Shown here one piece after another: positions 37,561-63,056 of a DNA stretch of 64,000 nucleotides. Each line of letters begins with the position of its first letter. The first letter of the stretch is position 1. A program made the position numbers and the translations under genes. The notes under the pieces were generated by a model. That model worked only from the letters and a program-made list of their open reading frames with translations, was not told the origin of the DNA and did no database searches. This DNA comes from Mixophyes australis (lineage: Eukaryota; Chordata; Amphibia; Anura; Limnodynastidae), in NCBI GenBank assembly GCA_036250195.1, contig JAVHZZ010000003.1, forward strand, positions 40,025,835 through 40,089,834, in the 5' to 3' direction.

Positions 37561-38322
37561 ATATTTAGCAGTTTGTCAACTACCAGTGATAACTTTTTGA
37601 AGATATATATTCTATGACAGGGAGTTTTGACACTTTAATGCCAATTCACAATTATCTCTAACACATTGTTATGGGTCTGTTAGATATAAGTACAGCCAGC
37701 ATTTGATGTACAATAGTAAGAATCTGATCATTCATATGGATTACAAAGGTCGAAATTAATATACAGTAACAGCTGTTGTATTGTATGTTATTATACTGTA
37801 TTTAATTTTATTTTTCATTCTTTACACTGTCTTAATATTTTTTAACTTATAACATTCTCACAACTAACTTTTTAATGCATATTAATAAAGATTATTTCAT
37901 TTTATATACATAATATCGCAGTCCATTGTTAAACCACTACTTTCCCTTCTCTTTGGTATTAATCGATCATATAATTAATCAGCTTCTTATCAAAGCAGTA
38001 GATTTACTCAGCATTCAAGTCTTTTATTGCTACAGTATAAGCGAGTTTAACGGCCAGAAATAAAGGTCATAATGACCTGATATTAGTTTAATATGTAAAG
38101 TAGTAGTAAGACTATAATTGTAGCTAAAGCTTTATGCTTAACATTAGTTACACTAACAGTTAAAATGGTTAATTAGTGTATTGGACCCTGTTGTGCTAAT
38201 TGCCAATATTGATGACTTTTTCACAGTAATAATGAGTCACAGAGGTGACTAATCTAGAAAAGGAATAGTTTTTAAAATGACAATACTTCTGGGTGTCTTG
38301 TAGATGTTGAATGTATTGTACT
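37561..38322. other. AT-rich intergenic, nothing assigned
   Basis: No exon or repeat recognised. Confidence 0.5.
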
Positions 38323-38504
38323 CAGGGGCAGGCTGGGTTGGGGGGTGGGGTAGGGGGGCATCTGCTCCCCCCCAGGCTGGTCCAAATTTGGGCTACCTAT
38401 GGCTGGGTCACTGAAGTACCTGCATTTTTTTCCTTTTAAATGTTCTTAATAGGCTGCTGAGTGGAGTCTTTCCCCCCAGGCTAAAATTTGCCAGCCCCCC
38501 CCTG
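38323..38504. mobile_element. Short hAT-like MITE with 8-bp target duplication
   Basis: 182 bp; ends caggggcaggctgg and ccagcccccccctg (12 of 14 inverted matches), flanked by perfect direct attgtact at 38315-38322 and 38505-38512. GC-rich in an AT-rich setting. Confidence 0.9.
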
Positions 38505-39287
38505 ATTGTACTCTGAACAATAAATCAGTAATATTCTGTAAACAAATATGTGTACAACATAAGAAAATGTTCATACAATACATGGTGTATTCCCTGTAAG
38601 AAATTGCAACTAATCAGACATTCATTTGTGTTTTATAAACTGTACCACAAAAATACCAGCTAAAATTTGGTTGGTTGTTATGAGTTACGCTTGGTTTGCA
38701 ATTACCATGCAGTAGTGTTTATAAATGCTCCGTGCTTTTAATAATTAGTATTGTTACACTTTATTTTTTAGCAATGGCTCAGTAGAACATAAATATTTGT
38801 TTTTATTTTTAAACAGAGATCTTTATTTTCCAGCATGTTTGTGTTTATGTGTTTATGTGTGGGAGGAAGCAGCCATTGCTCGTGCTGCTAAGATTAAACA
38901 AATATCATCATCAAACATCATCTATTGACAGAGATGGGAAAGGGCCAAAAACGAGACATGTGAGCTTCATGTTACCAAAGATTTGTTTTGGAACTAAAAA
39001 TCCCAGAGGCAGAGACAGTTATTTTTTTTTTTACAGAAATGTTTTCAAACCAATGCCATGTGTCAGTGTTAAAGTCAGCCAAACATTGCACAGTCTGATA
39101 GCTCGATTTAGCAGCTAAGTCAAGTTGTCATCGTAGAGAGAATGTTCCCTGATGAGCTTCCTTTACAAGAGAAGCTAATTGGCCTAGGAGAGAGGATAGC
39201 GCATATGAACTCATTGTATTAAATGTTCTCTACCCTGCATACCATCCCTTTTAAACCTAACTACATACTGTACGGGGGTGAGTTGCC
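38505..39287. other. Intergenic, nothing assigned
   Basis: An 89-codon open frame at 38849-39118 has no recognisable domain, splice context or composition to support a gene. Confidence 0.45.
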
Positions 39288-40121
39288 CATACTTGCCAAT
39301 TTCTAAAACCTATCTTCCTGGAGATCCCAGAGGACAGGTCATGTGACAAGCGTAGGGGGGCGTGGTAACGCCTGTCACGGAATATATAAACTCTGAAGGG
39401 CTTACCTGCTGGTATTGGCACTGCTAAGCTGAGAGGTGCGGATTCTAACACGCCTCCGGTCTTCACCAGGGACCCCCGCAAGGGAGTTTGGGGTTAGCTG
39501 CAAGCGACATGCAGGTCGCGGTCCTCCTAGATAACTACCAGCGAGGTGTTAGGTGAGTAAACGTAGTCATGCAATCCGAGGTCAATCCATGCGGGCAATA
39601 CAGGTATCGAAGGAGCAGAGTCAGGATGCCAGGGGTCAGTACCAGAAAATCAGTATAACCAAAGGGAGATCCAAAAGGAGAGTCAGGCAGAAAGCTTGTA
39701 AGCTGACAAGCATGCTGGAGCATAGGGCTGACCTAGATACTCTGGCTCCCTAATGGAAGGAGCTCTATTATTGGTGGCAGTGGAATCGGCGGTCAGCTGT
39801 TCTGACAGCCGATAGGAAGAGGCTGTTAGCGTCTCCGTTGCCTGGCAACGGACACGCGGTTGTCTGCGCATGCCCCCTCACTGCCTAGCAATGGGCAGAG
39901 AAGGCAGCCATCTGGCCCCTACTGTGCATGCGGGGATGGCGCCAGACAACGCCACTACGTCACCATAGCCCCGCCACCTACTGTTTAAAAACTCTGAAAA
40001 TCACAGAATTGAATGGCGGGGGTTAGGGCTAAATGATGCAATTGCGTCATTAAACCCCGCCTCCACAAGTGTCCGTAAGGTTGCCTACTCTTCCAGGAGT
40101 CCGGGAGAGTAGGCAAGTATG
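39288..40121. mobile_element. hAT-like TIR element with nested LTR-like fragment
   Basis: Exact 10-bp inverted ends catacttgcc (39288-39297) and ggcaagtatg (40112-40121), flanked by gagttgcc (39280-39287) and gagttgac (40122-40129), an 8-bp duplication with one change. The middle (about 39374-40010) matches the LTR-like repeat at 17380 (ttcaccagggaccccc, ggttagctgcaagcgacatg), so a retroelement piece probably inserted into the element. Confidence 0.8.
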
Positions 40122-40129
40122 GAGTTGAC

Positions 40130-41290
40130 CATAGTTTTAACCCAAAAGACAGGTGCAATTAGCGTTCATTATAAAACCAGCAATTGCGTCTATATGCAAA
40201 GCAGCAACTATCTTAATATGCACACAGTCAGCAGTAGCTTCTGCACCTGATTTATGCCACGCAAACATATACTTATGTCCCACTTGTGCCCATGTTTCCA
40301 ACCTTTTACTTTATTTGCAACTAAAACATTTGCTATTAAGTATCAATAATGCTTCTAAAACCTCTCTAATAGCGCAGATACAACTCCCCTCCACGTGTAC
40401 GAAAAAATACGTTTTGCTTAAACACACTTACAAAAGTATAATGTGTCTGTGTTTATATGTGTGTGTACACACGTGTGCATCTGTATACGTGTGTGTGAAT
40501 GATCAGTTTATTTTCATTAGGGTTAGATGCTTTGGAAACAGCTTGCCAGCAAGGACCAGATCCAATACCTGCTTAATGGGTTATATGAAGTTCCACCCTA
40601 TACCTAGCTGGTAGTATTTGGATTTAATCATTTCCAGATAGGACTAATCCTGACAATAAGCACCTAAAATGCACTTAAGAGGACTATGACATTTCCTGGT
40701 AAACAAAGAGAAATTAACAGCTCTTTATTGACATCTAATATTGGCAAAACTCTCAGAAAATTTACTATCCATGAATTTTAACTTCAGATTAATTGTCCAA
40801 GAAGGGGGTTTATTATTTGGGTATTATCACCACTTCGTTTGGCTCGTTTTACAATGTTAACGTCCTACCCCAGCCGAAAATAATTGATAAACAACCTTGA
40901 AGAAGTGAACAGCAATGAAAATAAATCTATTACGCAGAATTTGATACTTTGTTCACACTTTTTCTGTTTCCTTAAATAACGATACTCCAATCTCTGATAT
41001 TTTGTTTGGCAGAATAACAGACCAGTTACTAATCAATCTACCCTGCTGATGGCTTAGTCAAACAACCCAATATATTATAATGTGACTCAACTTAGACAGG
41101 CCAAATTATTGGCAATAAACTCTGAATGTCAAACACTGGGTAAACATTGAAAGCATTGGACTAAAGGAATTTGGTATAGAAAACATCCTCTGGATTCAGA
41201 AATCCCTACATTATATATCCGCCATTTACATACCCCAATCATTAGGAATACTTATGGTTTGTCCTAAAACCTAAAGATTACCTATCCAAG
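40130..41290. other. Intergenic, nothing assigned
   Basis: The 153-codon open frame at 40153-40614 shows no domain or conserved pattern. Tandem gt-rich stretch at 40444-40497. Confidence 0.45.
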
Positions 41291-41489
41291 AGGTAAATAT
41301 ATCAAGCTGCGAGTTTCTGACAGCTTTGAAAAGTGGAGATGTTGCCTATAGCAACTAATCATATTCTAGCAGTCATTTTGTAGAATGTACTAAGTAAATG
41401 TTAACTAGAATCTGATTGGTTGCTATAGGCAACATCTCCACTTTTAAAACCCGCCAGAAACTCTCAGCTTGATACATATACCCCCAGGT
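41291..41489. mobile_element. Palindromic MITE, second copy of 14772 family
   Basis: Contains gatgttgcctatagcaacta and its inverted partner ggttgctataggcaacatct, with outer ends aagaggtaaatatatcaagctg and its approximate inverse. Diverged from the 14772 copy. Confidence 0.7.
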
Positions 41490-43290
41490 CTTTATCTCTC
41501 ATGATATCTCTGTTTCAAAACCATTTATTCCATTCAGGTCTAATCTTTAACCAATTTTATGCGTGATCATCTCTAAGTGTGACTTGCATACAAGGTTTAA
41601 CGCTTTTTAATTTGATAAAAAAAAATTAAAAATTTTGACTTAAGCATCCAATGGGACACTCCTGAGGTGGAGCAAATCTTATTCATTCAACTACGACATT
41701 TTATAGTCCCCTTAAAACCTAAATCTTCCCAGCGCTCTCCTCTTTTGAAAGACGATGATAGATCTTGGGACAACAAAAGTGGGTTATATCTAGTACCTAA
41801 GATCCTGTCTCCTGAAATTATAGAAAAAGATATAGAAATAGAAAAAGATAAATACATAATTATATGGGAACAGTATCTCAATGGAACAATGGAAAACAAC
41901 AAGACAGTAAATTAAATAACAGTACAGTATAATAAACAAATAACACTACAACTCTGAACACAACTACTGAAGTGCAAGGGGTATATTCAGTGCAGGCTGA
42001 AAGCTGTGCCCATGTAGCTGGTGAGCAAAAGTTATACTTAATGAGAACCGTAGGGAAGAGGGCTCTGCTCACTAGAGCTTACAATCTAAAGAAATGGATT
42101 GTTTATTAAATACATACTTGAAATAAAAGGGTGGGATAGGGTTGAAGGGGAATCAATGAACCCCTGCTTCCTGAACCATCAAGGCCTCATAATAAACAGT
42201 GAGAGTCATCTTTAATGAAATGACATAACATGTTTTGAGACAATTATAGACATTGTGTAAATATTACACTGGTTAGATAGTGTCTTTAATGACTCAGAAA
42301 AATGTTACAGATATGATATTATCATCCTAACACTCATCGCATTCTGTGATTTATTGTTGATCGATGTTTGCTGGTATTGCTGAATCACTGTTTTACATCT
42401 ACATTGCGCTATACTTGTTTATTTATTTAGTTTATCTATTTCGTTTAATTTGTGTTGGACTGCTTTACAATACTAAACCTTCATATTATTATAACAATAG
42501 GTGTTAATTCCCCTCAATCAGCGTGAATAAGATTATACAGATACAAAGCCTGAACAATTGACATAATCCGGCACCCATTGCCAAATGTTTCAAGGGGCCT
42601 TTACATACCCCATGTCGGCTATATGAGTGTGGGGCTAGTGTGTCTCACTCGGAGGCACTGTTCTCATTCAGAAGATCATTGGAGTATGCCAGTGTTCCGA
42701 AGGCATTAGTGTGGAACAAACAGAGATATTTATCTCAACATGTTCCATATAATGTTATCATCTCTCTTGGGAAATCTGTTTCTCCCTCCTTTCACACACT
42801 CTGCCACATTCACTTCTTGTATAAAAGGACATTACACCAACACATTGTTCAATTTAGCAACAATATAAGTATTGTAAATGCCTTTGAGCTGAATAACAAC
42901 AGAGTACTCCCATGTCTCAGTGATGCTTTTTTACAGTGGTATGTTTTTCTGTTTTTTTTACAAAGCATATTATCTGTTTTGTATGATTTTTTTTCTACAG
43001 TGCGCACTGTTAAATAAGTATCTAACTGTTCTATTGGCATCTACAGTTAGACAATCTTCTCTGTGCAGAAATTTAGATGCCAATATTTGTGTATTGAACA
43101 TTTTACCTCTGTAGGACATATGTTTATGTAGCCATAGTTATCTCCAAGTGATTTCCTGGGCTAGTTATATTTAAAACCAATTGCTAACCTGCATTTTTAT
43201 GTGTAACTAGAGCAATATTCCTCAAGATATACTCTAATATCTCTTACTTCCATATCCTGATATGGCTGTTTAATATACAATACTATATGT
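41490..43290. other. Intergenic; possible LINE tail at 42045-42095
   Basis: gggctctgctcactagagct then tacaatctaaag matches the tail phrase of the repeats at 30260 and 34640. The remainder, including open frames at 41667 and 42640, is unassigned. Confidence 0.4.
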
Positions 43291-43299
43291 TTATCTTGA

Positions 43300-43819
43300 T
43301 AACCAACTCTGGATGGCACAAACAGTCCCAGTCATGCCACACTGACAGACTCCAGCGGCATTGCCCAGCTATTGAGTGCCAACAGTGTAGAGATAAATCT
43401 GATCCTGACTTTCTGCAATTCAAGACGTCTATTCACAACGACAACCCATTACTACACAAGCCTACTACATCTCTCATCGCTCACCTCCACTGCCACTATT
43501 AAATACAGATGTCTACTCCATCCCCCCCTACTAACGCCTTTCCAGCTGAAGACACAGCCAACCACTTCAAGAGCAAGATAGATGCAGTAAGAAATGAGAC
43601 TTCCTCATAACAGATTTCTTACTTGTCCTCCTACAGCGGCACACTCACTCCTTCCTTTCACGTTTTGACCCTGTTTCTTTATAACTTCTCTACTGTGCAG
43701 TCCCTCACTAATAACAAAACTCTTCAACCTATCTCTGGGATCTGGGACTATTCCCAACTCCGCTATACATGTTCATTGAAAAATCACCATAGTCCCCTTC
43801 TACCTCGCCATTCCCCTCT
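43300..43819 (+). pseudogene. LINE remnant (L2/CR1-like), left part of split copy
   Basis: Frames here read KSDPDFLQFKTSI and FPAEDTANHFKSKIDAVRNE, the linker between endonuclease and reverse transcriptase of L2-type elements. It is interrupted at 43819 by an inserted L1 fragment; the sequence seems to continue after 44490 (YNYHTFNDLAYP). Confidence 0.5.
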
Positions 43820-44475
43820 TTTTTTTTAATCATGTGTTTTTTATTGGAAGAATTTTATAAAACGAACAAACAAACAAACAAACAAAAAAACAACTGACAT
43901 ATGTTATACTAACATGCATTTCTATGAAATGATATACTAGTTATCCAGGGTAAAATAAAGTAACAAGTTAGGTTAATGTTTAACTATAGTATACAAAACA
44001 ATTACTAATGAAAGGGCTGACATAATAGTAGTTGTTCCGACACATAGATTTGATTTCATATATAGCCGTGTCAGTGGATAAACATATAAAACAGAATTCC
44101 TGTACATTAATAATATAGCTCAAGGCAAGACATAAACAGGTGGATGTGCAGGACAATGTCAACCAGGAACCAAGAAAGAGCAGCCTGTGGATATACTAGT
44201 CGGGAGACACATACACTTCCCCGTCTCCAGAATGTCTGATAATATATATGACTGGCATTTCTAACCGTGTTCATGGCCCATAACATCATTTATGAGGGCT
44301 CGCCATTTTTGGACGTCAGGGGAATCAGCAGCTAGCCATGTATGGGCTATTATGACTTGGGCTAGTGTCAGGAGTATAAAGATATATTTGTAAATTGTTT
44401 TATTTAGGGAATCCTCTAGTGAGACACCAAACTGACAGATCAGAGGGGTAAGAGGGGAGCACCTGGTACAGTGTC
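43820..44475 (-). mobile_element. 5'-truncated L1-clade LINE, minus strand, with target duplication
   Basis: The poly-T at 43820-43827 is the 3' poly(A). On the minus strand the C-terminal L1 region reads YIFILLTLAQVIIAHTWLA and DVQKWRALINDVMGHE near 44250-44400. Flanks cgccattcccctct (43806-43819) and cgccatcccccctct (44476-44490) are a target duplication with one small difference. Confidence 0.85.
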
Positions 44476-44490
44476 CGCCATCCCCCCTCT

Positions 44491-45330
44491 ACAACTACCA
44501 CACGTTCAACGATCTAGCCTACCCCCAAGCATATACCTTATTATACCTAGTTCTCACAAGCACTTTTCTCACACTTTTATTTGAGTCTATATCAATATAT
44601 TATGTCTGGGTACCTCTTAAATGTGTATGTATACCACTACATACAATATAAATTATTTATATGTATTGCACATGATGTATGAGGTGTTTTTATCTCCTAC
44701 TCATGTTGCCTGTTAAGCCAATTTTTAACCTTTGCATTTTGGAAAAAAACGTAAGTTTATTTCCTTATTGCCGGCAGCCAGGACACAAAACAGAAAATGT
44801 CTTAAAATCAGCAACATAACTTAAATACAGCTTCTCTTCAGCAATGTTAGGGGGGACAGAAATACCACTTTATCTTCAAAACACAGCAAGGGATGCTATG
44901 AACAGGAAGATCTGACCACACACGGAAGTAATACGCTTTTACGGTTCCTTTGGATTGCAGCTTACCTGTGTGGATAAGGGAATCCCCTCCTGTTTCAGCC
45001 AACCCTCCTTATCTAGGGAACTGTGACTGACAAAGAAGAGTCTGCTAAGGATTTAACCCAGCTCACCAAAACAGCTGTCTGTCTGCTACACAATACTGAA
45101 ATAATGGCACATGCCTGAAAACTAGAAAGCATTCTACTACCTGGCCTTATGCATGCAAACTAATATATAAAACTAAAGTTAAACAATTCAGTTATCTTCT
45201 CCCAAAACACATATACAGGATCGGCTGTATGATGTTGGTTATACTTATTAAAATAGATTGACCCAAATTGTTTTTTTCTCAGTACTCAAATTCTATTTTT
45301 ATGTTGTAGCACAAAACATGACATTGTGTG
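44491..45330. other. Intergenic, nothing assigned
   Basis: First bases probably belong to the split LINE. No exon recognised. Confidence 0.45.
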
Positions 45331-45332
45331 AC

Positions 45333-45920
45333 ATATTAGCGGGACAGGCTGTTACTTTTTTTTGTGTATGGTACGAGTCGCCGCTGCAGCGTCTCGTCTG
45401 CTTGTAGGGGCCGACTCCTGTTGGCCTGGTAACAGCCGGGACGCTTTCTCCTTCACCACTGCTGCCCGGCTAACCTGACAGCTGGGTCCTAGGAGGCTGG
45501 TTGTTCTCCCCTGTGTGCCCATGTTCTGATTGGCCAATTCATGTATTTAAGGCAGGGAGGGCTTAGCCTCCCTGCCAGTTATAGCGTTAGTGTGCTGCAC
45601 AAACTGCTGACCAGCTCTGTCCTGTGGATACTCTGCTATCCTTTACCTGTTGACCTGTTGTGACCTTTTGGCTTGTTTATTGGACTCTGCTGGAATGCCT
45701 GTGCCCCGTGACCTCTGCCTGTTCCTCAACTTTCCTGCCCGCTAAGGCCTGTCCCTAGTTCCTGCCTCCAGTATTCCGGTTTCCTCCACCCTGCGCTACG
45801 ATTATACTGATAAGCTTCTACTACACTAGAGTTTAAGTCCTGGGGGCATCTGAGTACCTCCGAACAATATGAGTTCTACAGGAAACGTGGCTGCTAAAGG
45901 TGAAGGCCTCTATTAACCCG
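45333..45920 (+). mobile_element. Candidate Ty3/gypsy LTR with promoter
   Basis: GC-rich, with gattggccaattc (CCAAT-type) at 45527-45539, tatttaa at 45544-45550 as a TATA-like box, then a ctgcc/cctgtt-rich leader as in gypsy LTRs. An ATG at 45869 opens 15 codons before a stop, possibly a gag start. No second LTR or terminal duplication was found. Confidence 0.45.
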
Positions 45921-47226
45921 GTTCTAGAAGCATACATAAGTCCATAGTCCCCACAGTGTACATGCTGGTGTTGTTTTGTTTAGTTTACTAGAAGGTCCAT
46001 GTTCTCCTGCAGCTTTTACTAAGTATTTTTCCTTATATCTGTCACAATTTTGCACCCCAAAAAAAAGCCTCAACTGAAGCCTTGTGCCCCAGGCTGCAAC
46101 TTAGTCATCCTAATGGATAACCAGCCCTGTGTAATTGTCAACAGATGCAGAACAGGACATACAGAGGCCTGTTCAAGCTGTATTATTTTTTCGTGTTGTC
46201 ATATAGCGGATGATGATGATGACAGCGGCCAGCAACAGTGAACCACTTGCTTGTGATTGGCTGTTTGCAAATACTCAGCTGTCACCGATAGGTGAATGTG
46301 CATATGTTTTGCTTTTGTGTCCGTGTTTAATCACATATTTTTATTATGAGAGATGGGGAGTTGTTTCTCATGTATGAGTTTTAGTATTGTCTAATGAAGA
46401 ACATGTATTTTGAAAACAAAACAAATGGTTATATACTTCTATAGACTTCTGCCAGCCGTAAACCTTGGTGCAGACATGCACGTGTCTTTGCACAAGCCGT
46501 ACTGCTGCTTTTATTGTGAACGCCAATTGCGCCTGCGATTTGGGGCGCAATTGCAGCCCATTCTGCATCAGCCCCATTGAGTGTAAAATAATCCCCTACA
46601 ATCACCCAGCAATCGGCTGTTATCAGACTAGTGAACGGTTAAGTAGTGAAAGCAAGTGCTGGTGCAAATTTGCACCTACACCTATATTTTGCTATTATTT
46701 ATGGTTATATAGCAGTAGGTTAATTTAATGTATTATTATTATTATCCAGCTATTGATAAAAATTAATTGTTAAGACTATCTTACCTTGTGTGTAATGTCC
46801 CCATTACACACAAAATTCTTACATAGTGATATATTTAATTTGACAGTTTGGTGATTGCATAGTAATTACACCCCTGTATACTAGTCCACCTCCCAATTGG
46901 TCCACTTGAAGACTAGAATCTCCATGATTGGTTACCTTCCAAAGTCCCCCCTTCTCCACTACCTGTATAGATCTGTAGGGGGAAAAACCCTCAATTGGTT
47001 TTTAAATGTGGCAGCTTAGTTAAATTAAGTCTAATATACAACATGTACTGTATATTATAATGTATTTGATAGCTGGTGATGTTGTAACCATATCGTATGG
47101 TATACAGTAAAGCTGGGTTCTATAATGATATGCATAGGAAGGTCTGTAAAAATGTATTCTTGTCCGTTTGAGTTGGGAAGGACTGTCTAATAATGACATT
47201 GTCTGAGTATATACTAATGACAATCA

Positions 47227-47279
<53 letters not shown>

Positions 47280-48069
47280 TTCTGTAAATAATAATTGTGT
47301 AACTGCTGAGTTCTGACGTCATTGCTCATAATCGATGAATTCTGACATCACTTCATTAGTGTTCATTAGGGAAGCGTATATATTATAAGACATAACACAC
47401 CCCTGCTATAATTTATTGTGGATGTTAGACGTCACCTTTGTCTTGTTGCCCTTTTCTACTCCAACCTTATATTTGATAGTAACTATCTGTTTACAAGTTA
47501 CTAGTCATATAATCAGATACAATTGGTGTGTACGGAGGTTATCAATAGAACATTTATGTATTTTTAGGACTAACTCACTAGTAACTGGCAATCGTAAGGC
47601 TATATAAAACCACCTTGTAATCCTGTGACATTTAGCCCATGACCTCATATTTTTACATGGTCAGAAATCTCAGTGGCTTTTAATGTCCTTATATTTTACA
47701 GTGACATTTATATCATACCTAATACCTAATATTAAAAATATGTCATACAGTACTAATATGTCCCCATGTGCTGTATTATGAGAAAGACCAATGTTTATAT
47801 TTTATTTCTGCTTCTTAAAGTAACGTGCACGTTATAAGGTTGCTGTTTCAATTGAGTGACTCCCCCCCCCCCCCGAGTGGGGGTTCCCTCCCCTTTTGTT
47901 ATCCTTTTGTTTGTTCCTTCAACTGTGCTTGTTACCCTTCTTTTTTCTGTACCCCATTTAACTTTGAAAAACCCAGGTAAAATTTATTGAAGTAAAAAAA
48001 AATAAAAAAAAAATATGTCATACAATTATTAATTTTTCATAGCCAATATAATACCCAAAATGTTCTTTG
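45921..48069. other. Intergenic; TA tract 47230-47276
   Basis: A region with gcgcctgcgatttggggcgc at 46528-46550 may be a small DNA-element piece. Poly-C at 47863-47874. No exon recognised. Confidence 0.45.
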
Positions 48070-48900
48070 GGGGGGTATTCAATTGTCCGCATTTTTTTTT
48101 TTAGACCGAGTTAAGTCATTTTAATGCTGGTTTTTTTTAAGCATTCCGAGCGGATTAACCTTACCCGCGATTCAATTCCATTTTTAACGCAATTTTTTTT
48201 TTTCATGAAACGGTACTCTCACGCTCCAGTGGAAGGTCTATTGAAAGTATAGGGTGTGCGAGAGGCAGCCGCGTTAAAAGCTATTCAATTATTTTTTAGC
48301 GCTACGCGTTAAACAGGCAAATATGCTGTTTTATCCCGCACCTCTTTGGGGTGTGATAAAAATAAAAAAAACTAAGAAAAGTGTTTGAAATCATGTAATA
48401 ATGAAAAATAAACAGATAAAACATGTTTATCAATAATGCTTTACATGTAAAAGTAGATTTTCTTATGAAAAAATAATGAAAAAATAAATAAATAAAAAAA
48501 TTAAAATAACTAATTAATTATATTTATGTATGTTTTTGGTACAAATATGAATGTATTAATGTGTTTTGACATGGTATAGATGATTCTATGGTAAAAAATA
48601 GTTCCATAAAAAAATATGCTAAAAAAAGTACTGTAATGTAGATATTATCAATGTGTAATGCAATCTAATGTATGAAAATGTATGCAAAACCTTTTTTTTG
48701 TGTTATACATGACCGCGTTAAAACTCCCCTTTACTCTCCTAAAAACTCGCAAACACAATGATTAAAGCACGGAGGCAGCGTTTCCTCTTTTTCAATTGAA
48801 TTGCACAAGTTTTCGTGCTGCGTTAACTAAAAACGGTCGGTATAGAAGTTAAAAACCTGCATTTTTTTTTAACGCTTCATTTATGTCTAAATGAATAAAC
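48070..48900. repeat. Probable MITE with gggg(g)tattcaatt start
   Basis: Starts gggggggtattcaattgtcc and contains several gttaa/ttaac motifs with poly-T runs (taacgcaattttttttttt), ending near ttcatttatgtctaaatgaa. Resembles the piece at 12159. No target duplication identified. Confidence 0.4.
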
Positions 48901-48905
48901 ACATT

Positions 48906-49305
48906 GGACCTCATTTAGAGTTGGACGGAAAGTCCATCTTAGGATGTGTAGGAGTGGGAGTGTGCCGCAGCTTGGTAGGGTATTACGAGTGGCAAGCAAC
49001 CCCAGTTACATCCCACTGGTAATACCCTACTAAGCTGCGACCAGTTCCTGCAGCTAGCTAACTGCTTGCACAACCTAATTCCTGCCGCACAGTTTTAGCC
49101 CTGTTTTGACGTGTGTTGCGTCTGCGCCTCACTGCGACTAGGATTTATTTACATGGTCACGCCTTCACAATTCCGCGTTCCGCCCATTCTCTGGTAGTGA
49201 GTCGCAAGCTGTCGCAAGTGTTAACTGCGTTCAAGATGCAGACGGTAGTGTTTTTTTGTTGCATGCGCCTAAAACTGACTTTGCGTCCCACTCTAAATGA
49301 GGTCC
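48906..49305. mobile_element. TIR MITE upstream of APOB
   Basis: 400 bp with 21-bp inverted ends: ggacctcatttagagttgga at left and tcccactctaaatgaggtcc at right, differing at one base. GC content is higher than the flanks. No transposase. It ends about 440 bp before the APOB HNF4-type site. Confidence 0.8.
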
Positions 49306-49740
49306 TTTATTATTCAAATATATAGTAACATTATTAATGTTATATGTTTTAAATAAAGGGTGGCGTTGTTCTTAAAGTAAGAGTGGACAGGAAATCGAGT
49401 GTACCCCATACAACCTTCCCCTTTTTACCAATTCTCCAGGCACTGAAGCCTGGAGAGTGGAATATTTCATGGGCATATCTTGGTCAACGGCCATAGTCCT
49501 AGTAAAAGTACCCTACTATACTTCTAGATGAGAGAAAATCTAAACTGTGGACATCCCCTTCAAAAAAAAGAAGTAATAGTCATTTTTTATTGATTATATT
49601 TATATCTAATATATTATCATTAAACTATATGAACTCAAATAATAAAATATAGGTGTAACCTGGGATCCTTCTGCTATTATCACTGCTATTCTGCTGTTTT
49701 CCCAGCTCAGGCCCAGGTCATCACTAATCTCAGAGGCAAA

Positions 49741-49924
49741 ACTTTACCCTTTGGACCTTTTGCAATTTGCTCTGAACTTCTAAACACAATAACTCAGCTG
49801 GTTTTCCTGCCTATATAAATTCAGGTCCAAGGCAACGGGCTCATTCTCTCCCTCCGATACAGAAGAGAAGCCGGGATTGGCAGGAAAGGAGTTAAGGAGC
49901 TCCCGAGAGCTGCAACAGCTCACC
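49741..49924 (+). promoter_or_regulatory. APOB proximal promoter and 5' UTR
   Basis: A TATA box, tatataaa, lies at 49812-49819, which would place transcription start near 49840-49845 and leave a 5' UTR of roughly 80 nt. Upstream at 49747-49766 is ccctttggaccttttgcaat, which matches base for base the mammalian APOB element remembered as the AF-1 (HNF4-type nuclear receptor) site overlapping a C/EBP site. In mammals this element drives liver and intestine expression. The start site itself is inferred. Confidence 0.85.

Positions 49925-63056
<13,132 letters not shown>

Noticed and set aside
40153..40614. 153-codon open frame as a novel gene
   Set aside because: No domain, no codon periodicity visible, includes GT-rich repeat translated as V/C/Y; no splice or promoter context.
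48070..48900. Distal APOB enhancer
   Set aside because: Poly-T and gttaa motifs are those of a MITE-like repeat; no cluster of liver factor sites could be supported by eye.
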